A stretch of 56,894 bases of DNA from Oligoflexia bacterium (GTDB lineage: Bacteria; Bdellovibrionota_C; UBA2361; JAFLCA01). Under the pieces are notes generated by a model that had not been told where the DNA came from, made no database searches, and was given only the letters and a program-made list of their open reading frames with translations. This document shows, in pieces, positions 1-8,335 of this stretch (position 1 is the first letter of the stretch; every line of letters starts with the position of its first letter). A program made the position numbers and the translations under genes. Where the stretch lies: the NCBI GenBank assembly GCA_019694465.1, contig JAIBBV010000017.1, forward strand, positions 1-56,894. Reading direction: 5' to 3'.

Positions 1-84
1 CGGGACAAAGGGCAGTCCCTCCTCAGTTCGCGAGGTGATGAACACCGGGAAATCCGGAAGCAAAATACGCGGCGGTGAAGGCAT
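1..84 (-). CDS. N-terminus of a putative REP-associated tyrosine transposase (partial)
   Basis: An ATG at 84-82 on the minus strand opens a frame that stays open to the window edge, giving 28 residues. An AAGG Shine-Dalgarno sits 4 bases upstream. The visible peptide runs MPSPPRIL, then a hydrophobic DFPVFITSRT segment, then EEGLPFV. This beta-strand-like start resembles the first strand of Y1 (IS200/RAYT-type) transposases, which commonly open with basic residues followed by a phrase like FPYHVTSR. The HUH and catalytic Tyr lie outside the window, so the call rests on N-terminal resemblance only. An 8-bp inverted repeat (ATTCCTAA at 99-106, TTAGGAAT at 115-122) lies just upstream and may belong to its control region. 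It could instead be an unrelated protein. Confidence 0.45.
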   Translation of the reverse strand, partial: MPSPPRILLPDFPVFITSRTEEGLPFVP

Positions 85-309
85 ATAACCTTAAGCTCAT
101 TCCTAAATTGTTACTTAGGAATCGCGCCTTTCAGCCACCTGTTTACTTATTCTCCTAGAAAAGTAGGAGGCCTCCAGGAGAAGAAGAGCAGATGCCTACA
201 GAGAGTTTTTGATCGTGGTGAAAAGTTTACAGCATTATTGGAAGAGCACGTCCGGGCTAATCCGATTGTAACGCACCAACGGCCATAACTATCAAGCCAT
301 GTGCAGCTG

Positions 310-1530
310 TCAACGCGGGCGAACTCCGTCGGCTCGTCCCAGGAGTCGATGGAGGCCGCATTCCTGGGCGGCAAACATATACATCCAATTTTTCTCCCCA
401 AGTTCAGCGCGGGCGATTCCGTCGTCAGTTGATAGTCGCTCATGCAGGCTTGGGTCGTAGCCGTTGGTTCTGCCTGCAGCGTACATTTTGGCCAAACCCT
501 GCACTGCATGAACGATGCGGTGTGTGTCAATTAGGGGTTGCAGAATTTTTGCTTCGCCGGGTGTTAACCCGTAGCCCCTCACGAACGCTTCCTGACGGGC
601 CAGTCTGTCTGCTCTAGAAATTGGATAGGGGTGATTCTGAATGACGTCGAATGCCATGGCGAGCTGCTTAGCTCTGCTGCCCGCGCCCGCATCGTCCCAA
701 TCGATCATGCCCGAGAGACATTGCCCAGTAACAATCGTGTTAGCCAAGTTCGGATCGACGTGCACGAGCACTTGTTCCTCCGGGTGGGTAAGTAGTGCAG
801 TCACTTTGTCTCTAATAGCAACTTGATCTTTATCACTGAGCATGCCGATTTCGACAAGGCACTTCACGTCCAACTCTACCTGCGCCAGATTGGGACGCGC
901 CTCTTTGGCTGCCGCGAGGCTGGTAGCATCAATACTATTAACTTGAGCCAGATATTTCCCCATCTCGCCACTGATAGCGATTTGGCGAGGTTGATCGAGA
1001 ATGCTCCGCATTCCTTGTTCTCCCGCGAGGCGCGATTGAACTATAAAATCTACTGGCTGATCGATTGAGGTCAGAGCCTGCCAGCCCATCTGGATATGGC
1101 TATGTCGTACTTCCGCGGGTAGCTCATTTACTTGAATTCGATCTACGGCGTAGACCTTGGCAGCTGGCACACCATGATTTTCAAGTAGTTCGGCAACTCG
1201 CCCAGCCACCTGATAGGAGTGTCGCGCTGGTGCGCCACTGATCTGCGCGGGGTCCTCAAGGTTTGGTCGAGCTTTGACTATGAATTCAAGTCCCAAATTG
1301 CCGGTAACGCAAATTGCAGCGCCACCCCATCCCTGGTCATAATTGACGCGAACATCGCAGCGTTCGCTAAATAGCTGGGGAAGCTGCAGCGGCAGTCGTC
1401 GGCCAAAGTATTCGATTAGCGCTTCGCCAAAAGGAAGCGAGGTTGGCCTTTTGCCTGCGGGCAATTTGGTTGCATCAGAATTCTCGGACTCAGGATCTGG
1501 AGCCGCAGCCCCTTTTATTTCAGTATCCAT
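310..1530 (-). CDS. APH-fold phosphotransferase (aminoglycoside phosphotransferase-like kinase)
   Basis: The 406-residue product carries the Brenner-type catalytic loop HxDxxxxN (HVDPNLAN, about residues 257-264) and a following metal-binding IDWDDAG at about 276, the hallmarks of the APH/choline-kinase superfamily. The N-terminal lobe is divergent. The first 40 residues are Pro/Ala/Ser-rich and probably disordered. I prefer the ATG at 1530, which has a GGGGTG stretch just upstream, over an in-frame TTG at 1545. The natural substrate cannot be read from sequence. Related proteins phosphorylate small alcohols, sugars or antibiotics, and resistance should not be assumed. The gene stands alone on the minus strand, with no transcriptional partner. 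The neighbouring IS91 remnant suggests a region open to insertion. Confidence 0.75.
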   Translation of the reverse strand: MDTEIKGAAAPDPESENSDATKLPAGKRPTSLPFGEALIEYFGRRLPLQLPQLFSERCDVRVNYDQGWGGAAICVTGNLGLEFIVKARPNLEDPAQISGAPARHSYQVAGRVAELLENHGVPAAKVYAVDRIQVNELPAEVRHSHIQMGWQALTSIDQPVDFIVQSRLAGEQGMRSILDQPRQIAISGEMGKYLAQVNSIDATSLAAAKEARPNLAQVELDVKCLVEIGMLSDKDQVAIRDKVTALLTHPEEQVLVHVDPNLANTIVTGQCLSGMIDWDDAGAGSRAKQLAMAFDVIQNHPYPISRADRLARQEAFVRGYGLTPGEAKILQPLIDTHRIVHAVQGLAKMYAAGRTNGYDPSLHERLSTDDGIARAELGEKNWMYMFAAQECGLHRLLGRADGVRPR

Positions 1531-1666
1531 GTCACCCCACCCCAACCCAATTGAGCAAAAGCCCTACTAATCTTGTTATGAGCCGCCATTGTCGGGATGA
1601 AACTTAGTAGAATCTAATGTATATGCTGTGCTGCTACTCTCTTAGCTGTCACCCAAAAGCATACCA

Positions 1667-2332
1667 GTGCCACAAACCTACGGCGTGCTTCGCGACGAGG
1701 TCTTAACCACATTCGATGAGTATCTTAACTGCGGACTCCTGGCGCACGGTGCGGCGCTGGTTTACTGCGACGCCTGTAAGCACTCGTTACTGGTAGCATT
1801 TTCTTGCAAAAAGCGCGGGATTTGCCCGAGCTGTGGCGCGAAGCGCGCTGTGAAGTTCGGCGAGCATCTCTACGACTCTGTCCTTGAGAAAGTTCCGCAT
1901 CGGCACTGCGGCTTCACGCGCCCAAAGCGCCTGCGGGTGTATTTCAGGTACGACCGGAGCCTGAACAACATTCTCTTTCAGGCAGCGGCTATAGCCGTAC
2001 ATACAGCCCTTGGGTCAGATACTCAGATCCCCGCACTTGTCCTCACCGTGCAGACCGCCGGAGAGGCGCTAAATTTCAATCCGCACTTACATGGACTTCT
2101 AGCCGACGGAACATTCGATGCGTCCGGAAAGTTTACCCGTTTTGCTGCGATCGATACCCATGCTCTCACCCGCCACTTCGAGAACGAGGTGCTTGCAAAG
2201 CTCGTCACTCGAGAACTCATCACCGATGACGAGGCTGCCCACATTCTCGCCCAAGAACACACTGGCTTCGGCGCTTGGGTCGGCGAGCCGTTTGATGAGG
2301 CAGATCGTACAAAATTCGTAGCCAGCTACTTA
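1667..2332 (+). pseudogene. Truncated IS91-family (Y2/HUH) transposase remnant
   Basis: The reading frame has the IS91 layout. An N-terminal zinc finger contains CDACKHS and CPSCGAKRA (roughly residues 34-59), followed by PHRHCGF, YFRYDR and the HUH motif in NPHLHGLL (about residue 142). Homology-like sequence fades after DRTKFVASYL, near position 2332. The downstream half with the two catalytic tyrosines is missing, so the protein cannot be active. The frame runs on to 2365 through unrelated sequence that belongs to the opposite-strand SCO gene. Composition is visibly more GC-rich than the neighbours, consistent with acquired DNA. The start codon would be GTG at 1667 with no convincing ribosome site. 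I see no intact element ends. Confidence 0.8.
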
Positions 2333-2898
2333 ATAGCTGGAACCAGTGAGACAAGCTCACCGTGATCAGCATTTAGGCGATCGAGGGACTTAAGCACTAC
2401 CCCATCTGGCCCTAATAAAAGAATTCGATTGGAGTGGTTAAACTCTTCGCTCCCGTCCACTTTTTGATAGCTAAACCCCAATAGGAATGAAAGCGAGCGC
2501 ACTGACTCCTTAGTGCCAGTAAGAAGATGCCAATGCTCGTTTAGTCCGTGTCCTTCTTTGAAAGCGGCCAAGTCTTTAGGCGTATCACTCTCTGAGTCAA
2601 AGGAGGTCAGCACAAATTCAACTTGTTTATTTTCGCTGGCTAAAGATTTTTCAATCGACTTTAGTTTAGCGATTGTTAGCGGGCAACTTGCCTTACAGCG
2701 CAGGTAAACCATGGTGGTTACCACATAGCTGCCTTTCCAATGCGAAAATGGCACTGCTTGATCGAGATCGTTACGAAAAGAAAGCTCTAAATCGTACAGA
2801 CTAGGGCCTGCTGGCGCCTCGGCACTGGCTGCCGCGAGTGTCACAACAAATCCTGCCAGCATGGATAGGCTTAGCACCAGACTTCTAATGCACATCAT
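2326..2898 (-). CDS. SCO1/SenC family copper chaperone
   Basis: The 190-residue product has an N-terminal signal/anchor (about residues 5-28), then a thioredoxin-like fold with the SCO copper motif CxxxC (C68-KAS-C72, in YLRCKASCPLT) and the conserved distal His at about 155 (FNHSNRILLLGPDG). SCO proteins deliver copper to periplasmic sites, classically CuA of cytochrome oxidase. As third gene behind nirK and nirV, it may supply copper to the nitrite reductase (inference). The ATG at 2898 is preferred because AGGTG lies 5 bases upstream. It overlaps the nirV-like 3' end by about 14 bases, implying translational coupling. The IS91 remnant ends against the last codons of this gene, but the C-terminus looks complete. 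Confidence 0.88.
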   Translation of the reverse strand: MMCIRSLVLSLSMLAGFVVTLAAASAEAPAGPSLYDLELSFRNDLDQAVPFSHWKGSYVVTTMVYLRCKASCPLTIAKLKSIEKSLASENKQVEFVLTSFDSESDTPKDLAAFKEGHGLNEHWHLLTGTKESVRSLSFLLGFSYQKVDGSEEFNHSNRILLLGPDGVVLKSLDRLNADHGELVSLVPAIK

Positions 2899-3721
2899 AA
2901 GCACACCTAAACCCTACATTCTTCAAACTATAGTTAGCTCGCAAGCTATTGCGCAAAGCATAGCGCATGAATGCCGCGTAGTCGCTCTTATCAGCAGCGC
3001 CGGTTGCGCTACCACCACAGAAAAGGTTCTTTAAGTCATCGCTGTCCTCGCGATTGTCCCCTGTAACGAACACACTATTAAAGTCTTCGTTCCATTCCCA
3101 AACTAGGCCATGCATATTACGCAGCCCCCAATAGTTTGCTTGCCCCTTCCCCACATCATGAAAGGCGGATTTACCTTGCGGAGTTGAATACCAAGCCAAA
3201 AGCTTCTCCACGAATTCAGGGTCGCGTGAAGCATTCGCCTTCGTCTCACTCGCCGCGCCCGCAAACTCCCACTCATTCACAGTTGGCAACCTTCCCCCGC
3301 GCGCCTCACAAAAAGCATGCGCCGCGAACCAGGATACAAATACTACCGGATAGCTTCTCTCGCTGGCTGCCGGAGCCCACTCCCCGGCCTTACCAACATT
3401 ATGCCAATGACTTAGGTACGCAACATCAGACAGGAGCACAGGAACCCTGCCGCGTTGCCACATCTTGTGTGCGCGTACAAATTTATAGAACTCGCCGTTT
3501 GATACCGGCACCACTTCAAGCTCAAAGGGCCTTACCTCTACTTCAGTAATGCCCTTTGCCATCCCGTACAGAGGCGAGAAACGCCCCCCAGGGATGCGCA
3601 CAGTCGAAGCTCGTTGCTTGGTGTGCGCAGTTAAAACATCGGCGGCAGCCTGATGGCTGCCGCCGATGTTGCAATGAACTGCGAGAAAGCAACTAAGAAC
3701 TATCCTGTTGAATCCTCGCAT
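2885..3721 (-). CDS. nirV: NirV-like formylglycine-generating-enzyme (SUMF1) domain protein
   Basis: A 278-residue secreted protein. The signal sequence spans about residues 1-27, followed by a SUMF1/FGE-sulfatase domain that begins at VRIPGGRF and includes SYPVVFVSWFAAHAFCEARGGRLPTVNEWEFA, NMHGLVWEWNEDF and a C-terminal LRANYSLKNVGFRCA. The Trp/Asn/Arg signature residues of the fold are present. Proteins of this type encoded next to copper nitrite reductase genes are called NirV. Their biochemical role is unsettled. The true FGE cysteine pair used for sulfatase activation is not apparent, so sulfatase maturation is unlikely. The ATG at 3721 has GAGGA three bases upstream and lies 9 bases after the nirK stop, so the two are probably co-transcribed. 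Confidence 0.85.
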   Translation of the reverse strand: MRGFNRIVLSCFLAVHCNIGGSHQAAADVLTAHTKQRASTVRIPGGRFSPLYGMAKGITEVEVRPFELEVVPVSNGEFYKFVRAHKMWQRGRVPVLLSDVAYLSHWHNVGKAGEWAPAASERSYPVVFVSWFAAHAFCEARGGRLPTVNEWEFAGAASETKANASRDPEFVEKLLAWYSTPQGKSAFHDVGKGQANYWGLRNMHGLVWEWNEDFNSVFVTGDNREDSDDLKNLFCGGSATGAADKSDYAAFMRYALRNSLRANYSLKNVGFRCAYDVH

Positions 3722-3730
3722 TGTTCCTCA

Positions 3731-5188
3731 TTACTTTTTGGCCTGCGCCAAAGCGTCCTTGGCCTTTTTCACTTCATCCACGGAGAACGGACGAGCCGAG
3801 TTGCCCCATGAATTTGTGACGTAGGTCAGAACAGCTGCCAGGTCAGAGTCGCTTAGGCCTGAAACCGCCGGCATGACTGCGTTATAGTCAGCTTTATTGA
3901 CGCTGATCTTGCCGCTCAAGCCCTTGGCAGGAATTGAGACTAACGCGCTGCGATCATTTGCGCCAGAAAGTTTGGCCAAGTAGTCCGACTTAGCAAGTGG
4001 TGGGAATACCGCTGGTAGCCCTTCCCCATTTGCTTGGTGACACATTAAGCAGCTAGAAGCATAAACCTTCTTTCCAGCCGTCATAAGTTCATCCTTTGTA
4101 ACAGGCGCTTTAGCAGCGACAGCCTTTGGAGCCTCACTATCTTTGGCTGCCTTCTTTTCTAGGTCACCAAGTTCACTCAAGTAGCTAGAGTCAACTTCTT
4201 TGCCGGAGTAGATAGCCTTATTGTCAGGTCCCTCAACCTTCATCATACCCAACGAACCTTTGTTGAAGGTACGCAAGATACTGTGGTCGACAAGAATGTA
4301 AGTGCCTGGCACTTCAAGCTTATACTCGACGATTGCCGAACCGCCGGCAGGCACCAATGTGGTTTGCACATTATGCTGATTGGCGTCCGTGCCACCCTCT
4401 GTGTAGACGTTATCGAAGATTTCCCCGATCACATGGAATGATGAGACCAAGTTTGGTCCGCCGTTTCCAACGAACAAGCGCACACTTTCACCAACATTGC
4501 CCTTGATTGCCTTATCGCCGACCAAGGAACCAACCGCGCCGTTAAAGACAACGTATGTTGGCCGCTCATCGATCGCCTTTTGCATCGAGAAAGGTTGAAG
4601 CCCCTTCTCGCCATAAGCGCCTTGAGTATAGAAGTCACCCTGCATGACGTAGTACTCACGGTCCACTTCAGGCAATCCATCTTTTGGCTGCACATAGATC
4701 AAACCGTACATACCATTTGCGACGTGCATACCAACCGGCGCCGTTGCGCAGTGATATACATATAAGCCCGCGTTGATGGCTTGGAATGTAAACTGCGACT
4801 CATGTCCGGGTGCGGTAAACGAACTTGCCGCTCCACCGCCTGGTCCTGTTACCGCATGTAGATCGATATTATGAGGAAGTTTGTTTTCAGGATGGTTGGC
4901 TAGATGAAACTCTACAGTATCTCCCTCACGCACACGAATGAACTTTCCAGGCACGCTTCCGCCGAAGGTCCAGAAAGTATACTGCACACCATCAGCGATG
5001 TTCTTAACCACTTCACGCACCTCAAGGTGTACAATCACCTTTGCTGGGCGCGAGCGATGTATCGCTGGGGGTACGTTGGGGGCATCTGTTAGCACTGCTT
5101 CTTCCACAGGAAGATCGGCATTCGCAGTAATTGGCATCAAGCCACAAACTGCCAAAGAAAGAACTATTGGGACAGCTCGTCTTAGCAT
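3731..5188 (-). CDS. nirK: Copper-containing nitrite reductase with C-terminal cytochrome c domain
   Basis: A 485-residue periplasmic enzyme reducing nitrite to nitric oxide. A signal peptide (about 1-24) is followed by two cupredoxin domains. Type 1 copper ligands are visible as H106, C147, H155 and M160 (PHNID, YHCATAP, MHVANGM). Type 2 ligands are H111 and H146 with H302 (LVDHSI). Active-site D109 and H252 (SSFHVIG) are also present. After a Lys/Ala-rich linker (about 335-365) comes a c-type cytochrome domain with CLMCH at 380-384, a heme-tethered variant of NirK that can accept electrons directly. Start: ATG with AAAGGAG four bases upstream. It heads the nirK-nirV-SCO operon, divergent from the C45 lipoprotein. 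I found no clear FNR/DNR box upstream. Confidence 0.95.
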   Translation of the reverse strand: MLRRAVPIVLSLAVCGLMPITANADLPVEEAVLTDAPNVPPAIHRSRPAKVIVHLEVREVVKNIADGVQYTFWTFGGSVPGKFIRVREGDTVEFHLANHPENKLPHNIDLHAVTGPGGGAASSFTAPGHESQFTFQAINAGLYVYHCATAPVGMHVANGMYGLIYVQPKDGLPEVDREYYVMQGDFYTQGAYGEKGLQPFSMQKAIDERPTYVVFNGAVGSLVGDKAIKGNVGESVRLFVGNGGPNLVSSFHVIGEIFDNVYTEGGTDANQHNVQTTLVPAGGSAIVEYKLEVPGTYILVDHSILRTFNKGSLGMMKVEGPDNKAIYSGKEVDSSYLSELGDLEKKAAKDSEAPKAVAAKAPVTKDELMTAGKKVYASSCLMCHQANGEGLPAVFPPLAKSDYLAKLSGANDRSALVSIPAKGLSGKISVNKADYNAVMPAVSGLSDSDLAAVLTYVTNSWGNSARPFSVDEVKKAKDALAQAKK

Positions 5189-5365
5189 AGGACTCCTTTC
5201 GCACTATTCATAAACTCATGCTTCTAGGCGCTGGCACCTTGAAATTCGGCACCTAGCTCAAAGCATGTCATTCACACCATCTAACCTATCGATTAGAGAG
5301 GTCGGTACTCTAATAACATACCCAAAGGTCTTTTGAATAGTTTCCTAAAGATTCTCTTAAACCAC

Positions 5366-5392
5366 TTGAGCTGAAGAAAGTTGAGCTATAAT
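5366..5392 (+). promoter_or_regulatory. Possible sigma-70 promoter for the C45-family lipoprotein
   Basis: A perfect TATAAT lies at 5387-5392. TTGAGC occurs at 5366-5371 and again at 5381-5386 as a direct repeat. With the first as -35 the spacing is 15 bases, shorter than ideal. The 324-base nirK/C45 intergenic region (5189-5513) otherwise shows only weak short repeats. The leader from about 5400 to 5513 would be roughly 110 nt. Confidence 0.4.
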
Positions 5393-5513
5393 TTCAAGTA
5401 CAGCGGCGTGGCCAACCAACCCCCTAAAACCTCCTTGTGCACAGCCACTGTAAGGGAGGCCTGTGAGGGCTCGCGCTATCTGCCAGAAGAGTCGATAATG
5501 GTCAGAGGGAACT

Positions 5514-6767
5514 ATGATGAACCGTCGCAAATTTATCAAAACAATGTCTCTTGGCGGCTGCGCCGCGCTTACTGGTTGCGCTTATTTAAAGGTGGACCTT
5601 TGGAGTCCCTTTTTACGTAGCGACATTATCACCAACCCTGAGCAAGAACAGGCAGTACTAAGGCGGGCGCGACTAACGTGGACCGATGACAACATGGTAC
5701 GTGTGCTGCACTTAAGCGGGAACGCCTACGAACGTGGCTACCAGCACGGAGCGCTGCTACGTGATGAAGTTCAGCGCAACCTAACTTATTTATACGAAAG
5801 CGCTACCCGAAAATTCCATATGCGGGAGCTTTTTGCTGAAGCATTTGAACGTGCCCGACCGTTTATTCCTGAACCTTATATGGATGAAATGCATGGCTTG
5901 GCGCACGGATCAAAACTCCCGCTAGAACTAATTCAGCACATACATATCCTTCCAGAAATCGGCGAATGGGGTGGAAAGAGACAAATCAAGACCGTCGTCA
6001 AACAGATGATGAATGATGAGCTTGGGACCTCCTGCAGTAACTTCTGCTCGTTTGGGTCATCCTCAAAGGGCGATTTTTATACAGTAAGAATCTTAGATTG
6101 GGGCCTGCATCGAATTTCAAAGCTACACCAGTACCCGCTTATTCAAGTACATCATCCCGAGCGGGGCTTTTCCTTCGCCAATATTGGCTGGGTTGGTTTT
6201 ATTGGTGCCATCTCGGGTATGAACGCGCGCGGGATAACACTGGGCGAAATGGGATACGGCAACCCAGAGGGAGAGACTCTGCATGGCAAGCCAATGCCGT
6301 TTTTATTGCGCGACATTTTGCAGAATGCTGAATCTTTAAGCGATGCGCGTCATATTATTTCTGAAAGTGCCGGTACCTGCTCCTATGTATTTCTCATTTC
6401 AGATGGGAAGAAAAAAGAGGCTGAGCTGTATGTGCGAGACAAGAGTCGCTTCCGCATTTTTAAGCCTGGAGATAGGATAGTTGACCGCGACAACGATATT
6501 AAGCCTGTAGACGACGTGCTGTATGCCGGACATTGGAACGATCGTATGCAGTCGGTGCTAACAAAATACCATGGCGAAATCACCCCGCAGATTATAATGC
6601 GCGAAGTAGTCCCATACGTAGCCATGCCGTCCAATTTCCAAAACGTAATTTACGATCCTGTGAATTTGCGTTTTTGGGTAGCCAACGCCGCCAACACCGA
6701 GGAACGCGCCGCCGATCAAAACTACACATTTTTTGATCTACGCGCAGCTTTGGCTAGCAACAGTTAG
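5514..6767 (+). CDS. Tat-exported lipoprotein of the C45 autoproteolytic acyltransferase/hydrolase family
   Basis: The 417-residue product begins with a twin-arginine motif (NRRKFIK) and a lipobox LTGC with C22 as lipidation site, so it is a folded lipoprotein exported by Tat. The body resembles peptidase family C45 / acyl-CoA:6-aminopenicillanate acyltransferase relatives: YERGYQHGALLRDEV near residue 72, MHGLAHGS near 126, and the candidate self-cleavage nucleophile C174 in TSCSNFCSFG, followed by DFYTVRILDWG. Members are Ntn-hydrolases that cleave themselves at the Cys to expose a catalytic N-terminus. Substrates are often acyl-amides or lipopeptides. The gene is divergent from nirK, which may be coincidental. 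GGGAA precedes the tandem ATGATG start. Confidence 0.78.
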   Translation: MMNRRKFIKTMSLGGCAALTGCAYLKVDLWSPFLRSDIITNPEQEQAVLRRARLTWTDDNMVRVLHLSGNAYERGYQHGALLRDEVQRNLTYLYESATRKFHMRELFAEAFERARPFIPEPYMDEMHGLAHGSKLPLELIQHIHILPEIGEWGGKRQIKTVVKQMMNDELGTSCSNFCSFGSSSKGDFYTVRILDWGLHRISKLHQYPLIQVHHPERGFSFANIGWVGFIGAISGMNARGITLGEMGYGNPEGETLHGKPMPFLLRDILQNAESLSDARHIISESAGTCSYVFLISDGKKKEAELYVRDKSRFRIFKPGDRIVDRDNDIKPVDDVLYAGHWNDRMQSVLTKYHGEITPQIIMREVVPYVAMPSNFQNVIYDPVNLRFWVANAANTEERAADQNYTFFDLRAALASNS

Positions 6768-6851
6768 CGCCCAAAAGATAATTAGGCTTCAGAAAGTACG
6801 CCTTCAGCGTTTAAGCTTTGGCGACAACATTTTTCTCGCACGTAAAACCTA

Positions 6852-8003
6852 TCAATTAGCGAGCGCACTGCCCAACAAACTAAATGGCAGTTGTAGCACT
6901 CGATACGGCAACATCCACCATGAGTACTCATCCCGCTTAAATGAAGATCGATAGAAAGACAAAGCCTCACTCTCTATGTAGTCTCGTGGGAAAAGACACA
7001 GCTCACGAAATGGCAATAACAGTTTGGCATATTGCGTATAGAGAATGCTGGTCAGGTGCCCGGCTGCGACGTAAACCGTGCGCGGATTGCCTAGCTGTTC
7101 TCTAAGCTGCTCGCCGTACTTAAATGGGACGGCGTGGTCGAAGACCGATAATACGACCAAAGAATTGCGACCATCTATAAATTGCGCAAGATTTTTGGGA
7201 TCAGTCTTAATCTGACGTTCAAGCTGAGAGTAGAACTCTTCCTCGGTTAAATTGTGATACGCCATTACGCGGTTACGATATTTTGTAATTCCGCGTTGGT
7301 CGCTTTCCTTAAACAGCGAAACTAGATCGGTTCCTCCCATCGCCATTACATTGTACTTAAGGCGCGGATCGACTCCAGCGCTAATGGCCACGTTAATTGC
7401 GCCACGACTAATTCCGAATGTACCAAAGTTTTTTTTACCGTATTCTCTTTCAAAGAAATCTATAGCCAATCTGTCACGCACAACGTTCTGCCGGAACACT
7501 TCCTCTAACTGATAGAACTTGGAAGGATCTTTAAAATCGTCAACGCGGTTGACAATCGCTGTATCAAATCCATGCTGGGCAAAGTAACGCGCAAAATAAT
7601 CGGCAATAATATTTTTGCCGCCTAAAACTGGAAAGACAAATATCAAATCTTCGGATTTTTCTGGTCCGGCAAAATAGTCAATGTTTATCGCGCCAGCATG
7701 AGTCTGAATTGCAATCTTCCTGTGCACATAGTCGCTCTTTACTGTAAGGACTTCCTCCGAGTAGCTCGAGTATGAATCTCCCTTGGCGTAATACGACTCA
7801 ATTTCTGCGCTACGCGGCGGCGGGCCCTGATAATTAGGGTTTTGCGCCACAAAGGCGCACGAGCAAAGCAGAGCCGAGATAAATAGCAGGCTTAAAAGGC
7901 GAACTAGCAGTTTTCGAGTTGCGCCCCACCTGCGTGCTGAGATTAATACATGGAGTTTAAATCTTAATGGGGAGCCCAGCACTATACAACCGCGATCAAC
8001 CAC
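6852..8003 (-). CDS. Alpha/beta-hydrolase-fold lipoprotein
   Basis: A 383-residue protein with a basic N-region, a hydrophobic stretch (about 32-48) and a probable lipidation Cys at about 49 in ALLCSC. The body shows a plausible alpha/beta hydrolase triad: nucleophile elbow GISRG with S199, acid D289 in LSVFDHAVP, and H316 in AAGHLTSI. FVFPVLGGKN at about 122 fits the oxyanion loop. The start is GTG at 8003 with GGGGAG four bases upstream, and no in-frame ATG precedes the signal. It converges with the C45 lipoprotein gene, the two stops being about 80 bases apart. The substrate is unknown. A short hairpin (GGTAGC 8028-8033, GCTACC 8041-8046) lies in the upstream region. Confidence 0.65.
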   Translation of the reverse strand: MVDRGCIVLGSPLRFKLHVLISARRWGATRKLLVRLLSLLFISALLCSCAFVAQNPNYQGPPPRSAEIESYYAKGDSYSSYSEEVLTVKSDYVHRKIAIQTHAGAINIDYFAGPEKSEDLIFVFPVLGGKNIIADYFARYFAQHGFDTAIVNRVDDFKDPSKFYQLEEVFRQNVVRDRLAIDFFEREYGKKNFGTFGISRGAINVAISAGVDPRLKYNVMAMGGTDLVSLFKESDQRGITKYRNRVMAYHNLTEEEFYSQLERQIKTDPKNLAQFIDGRNSLVVLSVFDHAVPFKYGEQLREQLGNPRTVYVAAGHLTSILYTQYAKLLLPFRELCLFPRDYIESEALSFYRSSFKRDEYSWWMLPYRVLQLPFSLLGSALAN

Positions 8004-8335
8004 AAAACTCCCCTAAAACCTAGAAGTGGTAGCTATCTCAGCTACCTACTCTTTAGATTGTAACATCGGCTTAATTAGCCATGCCGCTAAGGTTGAACAC
8101 TCTTTCTAGTCTAGCCACTCAATACATAAGAATCAGCCACTTAGGCAGGCTAGCTGTAAGCGAGCAATTAAATATTAGGCAATCAGGGCCTTGGGCAGCC
8201 AGGTTTACAGCAAGCGCTAGGCAATTCCATAACCTGGGGATTCTACCCATATTTATGCAACATCCCTCCCTTGCGGGAGAATAACTGATCGTGAGCGCTG
8301 TATTTTAAGCGCTAACTTTTGGGGATTAGGCGTAT
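8004..8335. other. Intergenic region between divergent hydrolase and collagen-like genes
   Basis: About 330 bases without a supported gene. A 67-codon plus-strand frame at 8081-8284 has no ribosome site and unconvincing composition. The only structure I see is the short GGTAGC/GCTACC hairpin at 8028-8046. The AGG at about 8328-8330 serves the collagen-like gene start at 8336. Confidence 0.5.

Noticed and set aside
147..530. 127-codon minus-strand frame
   Set aside because: It overlaps the APH-like gene in another frame, has no ribosome site and low-complexity-free random composition.
3136..3549. 137-codon plus-strand frame antisense to nirV
   Set aside because: Shadow of the SUMF1-domain gene, Pro/His/Arg-rich and without a ribosome site.
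5441..5513. AGCCACTG followed by CTGCCAGAAGAGTC upstream of the C45 gene, resembling boxes of a cobalamin riboswitch
   Set aside because: The other conserved core segments (including the AGTCAGGAGACCTGCC-like end) are not present in order, and the gene has no link to B12.
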